Positions 16,034-25,353 are shown, counted from the first letter of the stretch. The stretch is 64,000 nt of DNA from Nocardiopsis endophytica (GCF_027706725.1 NZ_JAQFWQ010000017.1:1-64000); one strand, 5' to 3'. The notes: a model not told the origin generated them from the sequence alone. A program made the numbers and translations.

Positions 16034-17992
16034 ATGCGATCGGACCGGCGGAGTCCCGCCTACCAACGACTCACCCAACCGCTCGTCCGCGAGGGCGGCG
16101 AACTGCGCCCCGCCACGTGGGACGAGGCCCTGGACCGCGCGGCCGAGGGCTTCCGCGACGCCGTGGCGCGGCACGGCCCCGACTCCTTCGCGATGCTCTC
16201 CTGCGCCCGCTCCACCAACGAGATGAACTTCATCGCGCAGAAGTTCACCCGCGCGGTGATCGGCACCAACAACGTCGACTCCTGCAACCGCACCTGCCAC
16301 GCCCCGAGCGTCGCCGGCCTGGCCGCCGCGTTCGGCTCCGGGGGCGGCACCTCCTCCTACCGCGAGGTGGAGGAGACCGACCTCATCGTCATCTGGGGCG
16401 GCAACCCCCGCAACGCCCACCCGATCTTCTTCCAGCACGTGCTCAAGGGCGTGCACAACGGGGCGCGCCTCATCGTCGTCGACCCCCGCCGCACGCCCAC
16501 CGCCGAGTGGGCCGACCGGTGGCTCGGCCTGAACGTCGGGACCGACATCCCCCTGGCGCACGCCGTGGGCCGGGAGATCATCCACGCGGGCCTGGTCAAC
16601 GAGACCTTCGTCAAGCGCGCGACCAGCGGCTTCGAGGAGTACCGGGAACTCGTCGAGCCCTGGACCCTGTCCGCCGCCGAGGCCGAGACGGGCGTCCCCG
16701 CCGAGGCGATCCGCGAGCTCGCCCACTCCTTCGCCCTGGCGGAGCGCGCACAGCTGTGCTGGACCCTCGGCATCACCGAGCACCACAACGCCACCGACAA
16801 CGTGCGCTCGCTGATCAACCTCTCCCTGCTGACCGGACACGTGGGGCGCCCCGGATCGGGGCTGCAACCGCTCCGGGGGCAGAACAACGTGCAGGGCGGC
16901 GGCGACATGGGCGCCATCCCCGACCGCCTCACGGGGTTCCAGGACATCCTGGACGCGGAGTCGCGTGCGCCGTTCGAGCGCGCGTGGGACACCGTGATCC
17001 AGCCGCGCAAGGGCAAGAACCTGACCCAGATGTTCGAGGGCATGGACGAGGGCGAGGTCAAGGCGCTCTACGTCATCGGGGAGAACCCCGTCCAGTCCGA
17101 GCCCGAGACGGAGACGACACTGCGCCGCCTGGGGCGCCTGGACCACATGGTCGTCCAGGACATCTTCCTGACGCGGACCGCAGAGCAGGCCGACGTCGTG
17201 CTCCCGGCGAGCGCGGCCTGGTGCGAGTCGGACGGGACCTTCACCAACAGCGAGCGGCGCGTGCAGCTCGTGCGCAAGGCCGTCGACCCGCCGGACGGGG
17301 CGCGCGACGACATCGAGATCCTGTGCGACCTGGCCGACCGCCTCGGGCACGCATGGAAGACGCCCACCGCCGAGGAGGTGTGGAACGAGGTACGGGCGCT
17401 GTCCCCGATCCACCGCGGGATGACCTACGCGCGACTGGAGGACGAGCAGGGGCTCCAGTGGCCCTGCTTCTCCGAGGACCGCACCGAGCCGTCCTACCTC
17501 CACGGCCGCCTGTGGTCGGAGACGCCGGAGGAGCGCGGGGAGCCCGCGCCGTTCGGCATCGTGGGCCACTCCCCGCCGGTGGACCTGCTGGACGAGGACT
17601 ACCCGCTGAGGCTGACGACGGGGCGCCGCCTGGACGACTACAACACGGGCGTCCAGACGAGCGGCTTCTCGTCCCCGCTGCGGCGCGGGGAACTGCTGGA
17701 GATGTCCCCTGAGGACGCCTCCTCGCTGGGCCTCCAGGACGGCGAGGAGGTCCGCGTGTCGTCCCGCCGCGGGTCGGTGGTGGCACCGCTGGCGGTGTCG
17801 CCGGGGCTGCGGCCCGGGCTGGTGTTCATGACGTTCCACTTCCCGGACCAGGTGGACACCCAGCTCCTGACGATCGACGCGACGGACCCCATCGCGGGGA
17901 CCGCCGAGTACAAGGCGGCGGCGGTGCGCGTGGAGCGCGCGGATTCCACCGATGGGAAGGCGAAGGACGGGAACCGCGTGTCCGCCGCGTGA
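16034..17992 (+). CDS. Molybdenum-bis-MGD formate dehydrogenase catalytic subunit lacking the N-terminal Fe-S domains
   Basis: This 652-residue molybdopterin oxidoreductase oxidises formate to CO2, judged from its close match to the catalytic part of NAD-linked formate dehydrogenases. The active site reads SCNRTCHAPSVAGL, with Cys88 as the likely Mo ligand followed by His89. It is a cysteine, not selenocysteine, enzyme. GQNNVQGGGDMG and the molybdopterin dinucleotide-binding C-terminus (LTTGRRLDDYNTG) are present. The [4Fe-4S] domain (CxxCxxxC) that normally starts this family is missing and is found instead at the C-terminus of the protein at 20317-21339. The start is ATG 16034 with GAGG upstream. 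A long upstream frame extension has no such domain and was rejected. Confidence 0.9.
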   Translation: MRSDRRSPAYQRLTQPLVREGGELRPATWDEALDRAAEGFRDAVARHGPDSFAMLSCARSTNEMNFIAQKFTRAVIGTNNVDSCNRTCHAPSVAGLAAAFGSGGGTSSYREVEETDLIVIWGGNPRNAHPIFFQHVLKGVHNGARLIVVDPRRTPTAEWADRWLGLNVGTDIPLAHAVGREIIHAGLVNETFVKRATSGFEEYRELVEPWTLSAAEAETGVPAEAIRELAHSFALAERAQLCWTLGITEHHNATDNVRSLINLSLLTGHVGRPGSGLQPLRGQNNVQGGGDMGAIPDRLTGFQDILDAESRAPFERAWDTVIQPRKGKNLTQMFEGMDEGEVKALYVIGENPVQSEPETETTLRRLGRLDHMVVQDIFLTRTAEQADVVLPASAAWCESDGTFTNSERRVQLVRKAVDPPDGARDDIEILCDLADRLGHAWKTPTAEEVWNEVRALSPIHRGMTYARLEDEQGLQWPCFSEDRTEPSYLHGRLWSETPEERGEPAPFGIVGHSPPVDLLDEDYPLRLTTGRRLDDYNTGVQTSGFSSPLRRGELLEMSPEDASSLGLQDGEEVRVSSRRGSVVAPLAVSPGLRPGLVFMTFHFPDQVDTQLLTIDATDPIAGTAEYKAAAVRVERADSTDGKAKDGNRVSAA

Positions 17993-18313
17993 GTGTCCTG
18001 CGGCCACCGCACTCGGCCGCTGAACGCCGGCGGGCGCGGCACCCGGATCCTCCGAACGCCGCGCCCGCCGTTCCCGTCGCCGTCGGAGCGGCCCGGCATC
18101 GCCTCGAACGCCCGGCTCGCGGGCGCTCCGCCACCCTCCGCGAAGAAGCCCGAGCGGGGCTCCCGCGAAAGGGGTTGTCCCCGCCCGAACGAAGGCATAC
18201 TGTAGCCCGTATACAAAATCCTGTGACGTAGACCACGGACAGCCGCGCGAACAGCCGCCGCGCCACCGCCCGCCCGCTACGGGCGCCGACACACTGAAAG
18301 GTGAGCGGGGAAC
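17993..18313. other. Intergenic region with a weak regulator site
   Basis: This gap of about 320 bases lies between the molybdenum subunit and the NuoEF fusion. TACTGTA at 18198-18204 and GTATACAA at 18209-18216 are two overlapping half-sites of the FCD-regulator palindrome, about 100 bases ahead of the GTG at 18314. I see no gene here. Confidence 0.45.
18198..18216 (+). promoter_or_regulatory. Degenerate FCD-regulator operator before the NuoEF fusion gene
   Basis: TACTGTAG followed by CGTATACAA resembles the ACTGT-N2-ACAGT and TTGTATAC half-sites found at 14829 and 15958. The spacing is off, so it is weaker than those. Confidence 0.35.
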
Positions 18314-20320
18314 GTGGACCTTCAGCACCTGGACACGCCGCCGAGCGACGCCGAGCGCGCCGCCGTGGACGCCCTCCTCGGCCCGCCCGGGTCGGCCTGG
18401 GAGGGCGGCGAGCGCACCGGCGACGACCTGCGCCGGGCCGACGGCGGACAGGCCGCGCGCGGACGGCGCGACCTCCTCCTTCCCGCCCTGCACGCCGTCA
18501 ACGACCGCATCGGCTGGGTCAGCGAGGGCGCGCTCGGCTACATCTGCCGGCGCCTGACCGTCCCCCCGGCCGAGGCCTACGGCGTCGCCTCCTTCTACTC
18601 GATGTTCGCCATGCACGAGCGCCCTAAGCGCGTCCTGCACGTGTGCACCGACATCGCCTGCGCCGCCAAGGGTTCGGACCGGGTCTGCCGGACCCTCCGC
18701 GAGCGCCTCGGACCGCCCGGCCACGGCCCGGGCGCCGCGCACGGCGGCGACGATGCCGAAGGCGGCGCCTCGGAGGTCGCGTGGGCCGAGAGCCCCTGCC
18801 TCGGCATGTGCGAGCGCGCCCCGGCGGCGCTGGCGATCGAGGCCGGGGACCCACCCGGGTACGCGGTCTCCGCCCCCGCCGACCCGGATGCGCTCTGCAC
18901 GCCCCCTGCGGCCAGGGCCACCGACGGGCACCGCCCCGCCACCGCCCGCGCCACGACCTTCTCCCCCGACACGCTCGCCCCCCTTCCCGACGAGCCGCCC
19001 GCCGAGGCCGCCGTCCCCCAGGCCGGGGACCCCGGCCTCCTGCTCCTCGGCCGCATCGGCGCCGTCGACCCCACCGACCTCGACTCCTACCGCGCCGCGG
19101 GCGGCTACACGGCACTGCGGCGGGCGATCTCCCTCGGCCCCTCGGGCGTCATCCGCGAGGTCACCGACTCCGGCCTCGTCGGACGCGGCGGGGCCGCCTT
19201 CCCGACCGGGCGCAAGTGGGCCGGGACCGCCCAGCGCCCCGAGGCGCCCCGCTACCTCGTCTGCAACGCCGACGAGAGCGAGCCGGGCACCTTCAAGGAC
19301 CGGGTGCTCATGGAGGGCGACCCGTTCTCGGTCATCGAGGCCATGACCGTCGCGGGGTTCGCGATCGGGGCGGCCCGCGGCTACCTCTACATCCGCGGCG
19401 AGTACCCGCTCGCGCTCTCCCGTCTGGAGAACGCCATCGCCCGCGCCCGCGCGCGCGGGCTGCTCGGGAAGGACATCCTCGGGTCCGGCTTCACCTTCGA
19501 CATCGAGATCCGCCGCGGGGCCGGGGCCTACATCTGCGGCGAGGAGACCGCGATCTTCAACTCGATCGAGGGCCTGCGCGGTGAGCCCCGCAGCAAGCCC
19601 CCGTTCCCCGTCGAGCGCGGGCTGTTCGGCCGCCCGACCGCCGTCAACAACGTCGAGACGCTCGTGAACGTCCTGCCGATCGTGCGGATGGGCGGGCCCG
19701 CCTACGCGCGCATCGGCACCGGGTCCTCCACCGGGCCCAAGCTCTTCTGCGTGTCGGGGACCGTCGCGCGCCCCGGCGTCTACGAGGTGCCGTTCGGGGC
19801 CACCCTGCGCGACCTGATCGGCCTCGCCAACACCGGCGCCGAGTCGCCCCCTGAGCCGCGCGCGGTCCTCCTCGGCGGGGCGGCCGGAGGATTCCTGCGC
19901 GGCGACGAGCTCGACGTGCCCCTGACCTTCGAAGGGGCGCGCGAGGCGGGGACCACCCTCGGGTCGGGCGTCGTCCTGGTCCTCGACGACACCGTGGACC
20001 TGCCCGCGGTCCTCGTCCGCATCGCCGCCTTCTTCCGCGACGAGTCGTGCGGGCAGTGCGTGCCCTGCCGGGTCGGCACGGTCCGCCAGGAGGAGGCGCT
20101 GGCGCGGTTGTCCGGCGGCACCGGCGACGGGTCCGACATCGCCCTGCTGCGCGACGTGGGGGCGGCCATGCGCGACGCGTCCATCTGCGGCCTCGGGCAG
20201 ACGGCCTGGAACGCGGTCGAGTCGGCGATCGACCGGCTCGGGGTGTTCTCGGACGCGCCGCCGCGGAGATCCCTTCCCCTGACCACCGCCGCCCCGTCGA
20301 CCACGAAGGAGGCGCCGTGA
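18314..20320 (+). CDS. NuoE-NuoF fusion: diaphorase subunit of the formate dehydrogenase
   Basis: This 668-residue electron-output subunit passes electrons to NAD+. Residues 1-190 are a NuoE-like thioredoxin-fold [2Fe-2S] domain with CTDIAC and CLGMC. Residues about 230-668 are NuoF-like, with the NADH/FMN motifs GRGGAAFPTGRKW and CNADESEPGTFKDR, GAGAYICGEETA, a SLBB-like domain, and a C-terminal [4Fe-4S] site (ESCGQCVPC from Cys579, then ICGLGQ). In bacterial FdsGBA enzymes E- and F-like parts are separate subunits. Here they are one chain. The stop overlaps the next start (GTGA). It starts with GTG 18314. Confidence 0.9.
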   Translation: MDLQHLDTPPSDAERAAVDALLGPPGSAWEGGERTGDDLRRADGGQAARGRRDLLLPALHAVNDRIGWVSEGALGYICRRLTVPPAEAYGVASFYSMFAMHERPKRVLHVCTDIACAAKGSDRVCRTLRERLGPPGHGPGAAHGGDDAEGGASEVAWAESPCLGMCERAPAALAIEAGDPPGYAVSAPADPDALCTPPAARATDGHRPATARATTFSPDTLAPLPDEPPAEAAVPQAGDPGLLLLGRIGAVDPTDLDSYRAAGGYTALRRAISLGPSGVIREVTDSGLVGRGGAAFPTGRKWAGTAQRPEAPRYLVCNADESEPGTFKDRVLMEGDPFSVIEAMTVAGFAIGAARGYLYIRGEYPLALSRLENAIARARARGLLGKDILGSGFTFDIEIRRGAGAYICGEETAIFNSIEGLRGEPRSKPPFPVERGLFGRPTAVNNVETLVNVLPIVRMGGPAYARIGTGSSTGPKLFCVSGTVARPGVYEVPFGATLRDLIGLANTGAESPPEPRAVLLGGAAGGFLRGDELDVPLTFEGAREAGTTLGSGVVLVLDDTVDLPAVLVRIAAFFRDESCGQCVPCRVGTVRQEEALARLSGGTGDGSDIALLRDVGAAMRDASICGLGQTAWNAVESAIDRLGVFSDAPPRRSLPLTTAAPSTTKEAP

Positions 20321-21339
20321 CCGCCGCACCCGAGACCCCCGCCCCCTCCCCCGCCGGACCGGTCCCGCTGGCGCCGCCGCGCCGCCTGGTCGGGGTCACC
20401 GTGGACGGCGAGGAGATCCGCGTCCCCGAGGGGTCGACGCTCCTCGACGCCTGCGAGGCCAAGGGCATCGACGTCCCGACCCTCTGCTACGGCGACACCC
20501 TCACGCCGCGCAACGCCTGCCGGGTGTGCGTGGTCGAGGTCGAGGGGGCGCGCACGCTCGCCCCGGCGTGCTCGCGCAAGGCCGAGGAGGGGATGAGCGT
20601 CCTGACCGACTCCGAGCGTGTGCGGCACAGCCGCAAGCTCGTCCTGGAGCTGCTGGGGTCGTCGGTCGACCTGTCCACCACGCCGGGCGTCCCGGAGTGG
20701 AACGAGCGCTACGACGCCGAGCCGGACCGCTTCGGCCCGCGCGCCGAACCCGCCCCGCTCGGTGAGCGCGACGCGCGCCACGCCGGGGAGCACGGCCCCG
20801 TGGACGGGGCGGCCGCCGCCACCGTCGAGCAGCCGGCCAAGGACGACAACGACCTCTACGTGCGCGACTACGGCAAGTGCATCATGTGCTACAAGTGCGT
20901 GGACGCGTGCGGGGAGCAGTGGCAGAACACCTTCGCCATCGGCATCGCCGGGCGCGGGTTCGACGCGCGGGTGTCCACCGAGTTCGATGTGGGGCTCCCC
21001 GACTCGGCGTGCGTGTACTGCGGGAACTGCATCGAGGTCTGCCCCACCGGGGCGCTGTCGTTCACCACCGAGTTCGACATGCGCCGCGAGGGCACGTGGG
21101 ACGAGGAGCGGCAGACGCAGACGACGACCGTGTGCACCTACTGCGGGGTGGGGTGCAACGTCACCCTGCACGTCCAGGACGGCCGGATCGTCAAGACGAG
21201 CTCGCCGCACGACAACCCCGTGACGCACGGAAACCTCTGTATCAAGGGCCGGTTCGGATACCAGCACGTGCAGAACGCCCCCGGAAGGGACCGGGTACGC
21301 GGCGTCGGGGAGTCGGACACACGGGAGACAATGGAGTGA
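20317..21339 (+). CDS. Fe-S electron-transfer subunit carrying the detached N-terminus of the formate dehydrogenase alpha subunit
   Basis: This 340-residue protein contains an N-terminal [2Fe-2S] ferredoxin domain (TLCYGD, NACRVC, APAC), two [4Fe-4S] sites (CIMCYKCVDAC, CVYCGNCIEVCPTG), and at its C-terminus a Mop-type [4Fe-4S] domain (CTYCGVGC ... NLCIKGRFG). This is the region that normally forms the N-terminus of FdsA/NuoG-like catalytic subunits, ending exactly where the molybdenum domain should begin. The molybdenum domain is encoded 2.3 kb upstream instead. It should bridge the molybdenum and FMN subunits. GTG 20317 has an ideal AAGGAGG and overlaps the previous stop. Confidence 0.9.
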   Translation: MTAAPETPAPSPAGPVPLAPPRRLVGVTVDGEEIRVPEGSTLLDACEAKGIDVPTLCYGDTLTPRNACRVCVVEVEGARTLAPACSRKAEEGMSVLTDSERVRHSRKLVLELLGSSVDLSTTPGVPEWNERYDAEPDRFGPRAEPAPLGERDARHAGEHGPVDGAAAATVEQPAKDDNDLYVRDYGKCIMCYKCVDACGEQWQNTFAIGIAGRGFDARVSTEFDVGLPDSACVYCGNCIEVCPTGALSFTTEFDMRREGTWDEERQTQTTTVCTYCGVGCNVTLHVQDGRIVKTSSPHDNPVTHGNLCIKGRFGYQHVQNAPGRDRVRGVGESDTRETME

Positions 21340-21395
21340 ACCGGTCCCGTGCATGAAGGCCGGGACGGGCGCGACGCCAGAAAGGCAGAGGGCTC

Positions 21396-22256
21396 ATGGG
21401 ACGCGTGACCACCCGAGAGAAGGTGCTGCGGATCCGCGGTGCGGCTTCCGACGACCGCGCCGACACCCTCGTCGTCGAGGAACCGCTGGAGATCCGCTTC
21501 GGCGGGTCGCCGCTCACGGTCACGATGCGCACCCCCGGGGACGACTTCGACCTGGCGGCGGGGTTCCTGGCGAGCGAGGGGGTCCTGGCCGGGGCAGAGG
21601 ACCTGGAGTCGATCCGGTACTGCGCGGGGGCGACGGCGGACGGGTCCAACACCTACAACGTGCTGGACGTGGCCGCGGCGCCGCACGTGCCTCCGCCGGA
21701 CACGTCGCTGGAGCGCAACTTCTACACATCGTCCTCGTGCGGGCTGTGCGGCAAGGCGTCGATCGACGCGGTGCGCACGGCGGTGCGGTGGGACGTCTCC
21801 GGGGACGCCCTGGAGGTGACGCCGGAGCTGCTGGCGAGCCTGCCGGACCGGCTGCGCGAGGCCCAGCGCGTGTTCGACCGCACGGGCGGACTGCACGCGG
21901 CGGGGCTGTTCGACACCGAGGGCCGGCTGCTGTGCCTCAGGGAGGACGTGGGGCGGCACAACGCGGTCGACAAGCTGGTGGGCTGGGCGCTGCGCCAGGG
22001 GATGCTGCCGCTGCGCAACACCGTCCTGATGGTGTCGGGACGGGCGTCGTTCGAGCTGGTGCAGAAGGCCCTGATGGCCGGGGTGCCCGCGCTCGCCGCC
22101 GTGTCGGCCCCCTCGTCCCTGGCGGTCGAACTGGCCCGGGAGCACGGCCTGACGCTGGTCGGCTTCCTGAGAGGGGATTCCATGAACGTCTACGCCGGCC
22201 GGAACCGGATCACCCTGGAGACGGCGTCCCAGACGCCTATGGCGGCCCCGAGGTGA
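21396..22256 (+). CDS. fdhD: Formate dehydrogenase accessory sulfurtransferase FdhD
   Basis: This 286-residue FdhD has the sulfur-transfer cysteine pair in SSCGLCGK and the conserved EDVGRHNAVDK. FdhD moves sulfur from a cysteine desulfurase to the molybdenum cofactor and is needed for formate dehydrogenase activity. It starts at ATG 21396, 56 bases after the Fe-S subunit, with the same orientation. That supports assignment of the whole cluster as a formate dehydrogenase and not a generic molybdoenzyme. A strong hairpin follows. Confidence 0.95.
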   Translation: MGRVTTREKVLRIRGAASDDRADTLVVEEPLEIRFGGSPLTVTMRTPGDDFDLAAGFLASEGVLAGAEDLESIRYCAGATADGSNTYNVLDVAAAPHVPPPDTSLERNFYTSSSCGLCGKASIDAVRTAVRWDVSGDALEVTPELLASLPDRLREAQRVFDRTGGLHAAGLFDTEGRLLCLREDVGRHNAVDKLVGWALRQGMLPLRNTVLMVSGRASFELVQKALMAGVPALAAVSAPSSLAVELAREHGLTLVGFLRGDSMNVYAGRNRITLETASQTPMAAPR

Positions 22257-22280
22257 TTCCCCGGCCGGGCCGGTAGACGC

Positions 22281-22324
22281 GGAACCGGTCGGCGCTTTCA
22301 CAGCCCCCTGCGCCGACCGGTTCC
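22281..22324. terminator. Hairpin terminator between fdhD and the convergent SRPBCC gene
   Basis: A perfect 14-base inverted repeat (22281-22294 with 22311-22324) with a 16-base loop lies just after the fdhD stop and before the stop of the convergent gene. Confidence 0.75.
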
Positions 22325-22351
22325 GACAACCGGTCCACGCCCGCAATCCCG

Positions 22352-22786
22352 TCAGCGAGTGAGGAGGGCACGGACCAGGCGGCCGAACACCAGACGGGCG
22401 CCCCAGGCCACGGGGGCGTCGAGGACGCGGGGGAGCCCCGCCACACGGATCTCCTCACGCCACAGCACCCGGGAGCCGCCCGCGCCTCCGCCCACGACGA
22501 TCACCGCCCAGCCGGTGACCACGGAGCCGCGCTTCTCCAGTCGGCACACGCCCGGCCTCCCCTCCGAGGGCGGGGCCCACCGGACCACCTCCATCGGGTC
22601 GTCGAACCCGACCGGTCCGATGCCCGTACGCGCCGAGAGCAGAGTCCCGACACCGGTAGGGCCGGAGGGCTCGACGGTGACACGCGTCAGAGGAATGTGC
22701 ACCCCGTGCCGGGGCCAGTCCGTCAGCCGCCGCCAAGCCTCCTCAGGCCCGAGCGCGACGTGCCACAAGATCCGAAAGAACGCCAC
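22352..22786 (-). CDS. SRPBCC-fold protein (polyketide cyclase/dehydrase-like)
   Basis: This 144-residue helix-grip protein has the typical opening (PEEAWRRLTDWPRHG) and a central strand region (GTLLSARTGIGPVGFDDPMEVV). These proteins bind hydrophobic ligands, and no specific ligand can be named. The start is GTG 22786, with only a weak AGGATC upstream. It converges with fdhD. Confidence 0.72.
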   Translation of the reverse strand: MAFFRILWHVALGPEEAWRRLTDWPRHGVHIPLTRVTVEPSGPTGVGTLLSARTGIGPVGFDDPMEVVRWAPPSEGRPGVCRLEKRGSVVTGWAVIVVGGGAGGSRVLWREEIRVAGLPRVLDAPVAWGARLVFGRLVRALLTR

Positions 22787-22873
22787 GGCCCGATCCTAGG
22801 CGAGGGGCGGAGGTCCGCCGGGGCCCGGACCGCGGCCCGCCCCGGGTTTCACCGTCGCCGGGCCACCACCCCG

Positions 22874-23719
22874 TCAGGCCCCGTAAGCCTCCGAGAGGGC
22901 CTCCAGGACCTCGGTGCAACCGGTGTCGAGCTTCAATGCCGCCAGCTCGTCCGCGCGTGTTGGGCCCCGGTTCACGATGGCCACCGGCTTGTCCTGCTTC
23001 GCCGCGTGCTTGACGAACCTCCGGCCCGACAGCACCGTCAGCGACGATCCGGCGACCAGCACCGACGCCGCCGCGTCCACCAGGCCGTAGGCGTCGAGCA
23101 CGCGCTCCTTCGGCACGTTCTCCCCGAAGTAGACGATGTCCGGCTTGAGCATTCCCCCGCAGTACTCGCAGTCCGCGACGCGGAACCCCTCGGTGGAGGC
23201 CAGTACCGCGTCCGCGTCCGGGGCGACCTCCACGTCCGCCACGCTCTCCGCGAAGCGCGGGTTCAGGGCGGTCAGGCGCTCGGCCAGGTGGGCGCGGCTG
23301 ATGGTCCGGCCGCAGGACAGGCACACCACGCGGTCGAAGCGCCCGTGCAGGTCGATCACCCGGCGGCTGCCCGCCGCCTCGTGCAGGGTGTCCACGTTCT
23401 GCGTCACGACGCCCGACACCACCCCCGCCGCCTCCAGGCGCGCCAGCGCGCGGTGCCCGCCGTTGGGGTGGGTCTCCCGCATGTAGTGCCATCCCACGTG
23501 GTTGCGGGCCCAGTAGTGCCGGCGGAACGCCGCATCCCCGACGAACTGCTGGTAGGTCATCGGCGTGCGGGGCGGCGAGTCGGGTCCGCGGTAGTCCGGG
23601 ATGCCGGAGTCGGTGGAGATCCCCGCCCCGGTGACCACGGCCACCGGCCCGTCTCCGAGGGTCTTCCGCAAACGCTCCGCCGCCGCGATCGGGCTCTGGG
23701 CCTCCGTCGTCTGAACCAC
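22874..23719 (-). CDS. Sir2-family NAD-dependent protein deacylase
   Basis: This 281-residue sirtuin has the NAD motifs VTGAGISTDSGIPDYRG, TQNVDTLHE with the catalytic histidine in IDLHGRFD, and a four-cysteine zinc site (CLSCG and CEYCGG). The NAD pocket continues with KPDIVYFGE. The long spacer between the cysteine pairs is typical of class II bacterial sirtuins. The GTG at 23719 is preferred because the extension to 23833 crosses into the neighbouring gene with no domain. Confidence 0.9.
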   Translation of the reverse strand: MVQTTEAQSPIAAAERLRKTLGDGPVAVVTGAGISTDSGIPDYRGPDSPPRTPMTYQQFVGDAAFRRHYWARNHVGWHYMRETHPNGGHRALARLEAAGVVSGVVTQNVDTLHEAAGSRRVIDLHGRFDRVVCLSCGRTISRAHLAERLTALNPRFAESVADVEVAPDADAVLASTEGFRVADCEYCGGMLKPDIVYFGENVPKERVLDAYGLVDAAASVLVAGSSLTVLSGRRFVKHAAKQDKPVAIVNRGPTRADELAALKLDTGCTEVLEALSEAYGA

Positions 23720-23774
23720 GCAGACGAGCCTATGCGCCCGGGGCAACCCGCCGACCGGCCCGCCCCGGGCCCGC

Positions 23775-25313
23775 TCAGCCCGCGAGCGCCTGGCGTCCGT
23801 CGCCCTCGGGGAGGCCGTCGATCCCCTGCACATCGCCGGGAGTGAGGGAGCCGTCCTGCATCCTCAGCCCCCTGTACACCCGAAGCGGTCCCGCAGGGCC
23901 GTCGACCGCTCCCATTCCCTTGACCGAGGACGACCGGCCCGCGACCACGTCGTCCGCACCGTCGCCGTCGGTGTCCACCAGGCGCAGCAGCGTGTGCGGA
24001 AACTCCTCATAGGGGTCCTGGTATTCGTCCTCGGGAGGCGGGGACGCCTGCGGGTACTGGTCGGCCTCCTCGGGGCGCAGCAGGCACGCCCCCTCACCGG
24101 TCAGCCCGTCGGGGCCTCCCGGCAGGACGACGACGTCCCCCTCGTCCGCGGGCGGGACGTCGCCGTCCGCCGGGCGGTTCACGGCCGCGGCGATGTCGGC
24201 GTACCCGTCGCCGTTGACGTCCCCGGCCTCCAGCGCGGTTCCGAGCTCATCGCCGTTCACCCCCTTCTGGGGCAGGCCGGTCTCGTCCATGCCCACCCGT
24301 GAGGCCGGCTCCTCGGCCGGGCCGTCCGGTCCGCCGGGGTAGACGGTGACCGCCCCCGGGCCCGATGCCCCGTCCTCCACCGTCTCGCCGACCTCGCGGA
24401 TGACGAGGTCGCCGTAGCCGTCCCCGTCCACGTCGGCCACCACGCCCTCGTCGGCGTTGGCGCGGGTACCGGCCGCCTCGAACCCGTCCTCGCCGCCCGT
24501 CCACAGGGCGGTCTCATAGGCCATCTCCTCGAAGGCGCGGAAGGCGACGAGGTCGTCGCACCCGTCGCCGTCCATGTCCCCGACGGTGAACGAGTGCTCC
24601 AGACCTTCCAGGTCGACCCCGGAGGAGGCCGTCCGGGCGGGTGCACCGTCGCGGTCGAACGGGCCGTACAGGACCTCGCTCTCGTCGCCGAACCACTCGA
24701 CGCCGACGAGCATGTCGGAGGCGCCGTCGCCGTCGAAGTCCCCGACCGCGGTCAACCATGGCTGCACGTCGCCGCTCTCCTGGACCAGCGCTCCTCCGTC
24801 GGCGCCGCCTTCTCCGCCCCAGACCAGGGCGATGGACCCCTGGTCGTCGTCCTTCTCTGTCTCTGGGCCCGCGGACACGGCGAGGTCGGTCGTGCCGTCG
24901 GCGTCGAAGTCCCCGGACATGGCGGTCCCACCGAACCGCACATCGTCCTGCGGCGACGCCGGAATGCCGTCCTCGCCGGGGACGACGCTCTGAGCGGCTC
25001 CGCCGTCCGGCCCGTCCCCGCTCCCGGGAACGACGAGGACGCTCCCGTCGTGCGCGACGGGGTTCTCCGGGTCCTCCTCTCCGTCGTAGTGCCCCGGGCG
25101 GGTCACCACGAGGTCGTCGAACTCGTCCCCGTCGACACTCCCGTCTCCGCCTCCAGCGCGCGGGGAAGGCGCTCCGTCCGCGACGGGGGACGAGGGCGCC
25201 GGGGTGCCGCAGCCCTCCTGGGGCTGCTCCGGCTCCGCCGTTCCGCACCCCGTGGCGAGGAGAGCGAGGACGGTGAGGGGGATCGCCGCCGCTCGAACGT
25301 GGGTGAAGGCCAT
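23775..25313 (-). CDS. FG-GAP repeat lipoprotein
   Basis: This 512-residue predicted lipoprotein has a signal with lipobox LATGC (near residue 22), followed by about seven FG-GAP/VCBS blades with Ca-binding-like cores such as DGDEFDDLVV, DFDGDGASDM, DMDGDGCDD and DVNGDGYADIAAAV. It probably folds as an integrin-alpha-like beta-propeller on the outer face of the membrane. Its ligand is unknown. ATG 25313 has AGAGAG upstream. The neighbouring gene is a clear paralogue in the same direction, 40 bases away. Confidence 0.85.
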   Translation of the reverse strand: MAFTHVRAAAIPLTVLALLATGCGTAEPEQPQEGCGTPAPSSPVADGAPSPRAGGGDGSVDGDEFDDLVVTRPGHYDGEEDPENPVAHDGSVLVVPGSGDGPDGGAAQSVVPGEDGIPASPQDDVRFGGTAMSGDFDADGTTDLAVSAGPETEKDDDQGSIALVWGGEGGADGGALVQESGDVQPWLTAVGDFDGDGASDMLVGVEWFGDESEVLYGPFDRDGAPARTASSGVDLEGLEHSFTVGDMDGDGCDDLVAFRAFEEMAYETALWTGGEDGFEAAGTRANADEGVVADVDGDGYGDLVIREVGETVEDGASGPGAVTVYPGGPDGPAEEPASRVGMDETGLPQKGVNGDELGTALEAGDVNGDGYADIAAAVNRPADGDVPPADEGDVVVLPGGPDGLTGEGACLLRPEEADQYPQASPPPEDEYQDPYEEFPHTLLRLVDTDGDGADDVVAGRSSSVKGMGAVDGPAGPLRVYRGLRMQDGSLTPGDVQGIDGLPEGDGRQALAG

Positions 25314-25353
25314 GTATCTCTCTGCTTTCCGCTGTTGTGCCCAGGGCGCCGTT

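Noticed and set aside
15302-20329. A very long open frame on the minus strand across the formate dehydrogenase genes
   Set aside because: Low-complexity Arg/Gly/Ala/Val/Leu translation with no domain. It is the antisense shadow of G/C-ending codons in genes with clear motifs on the plus strand.
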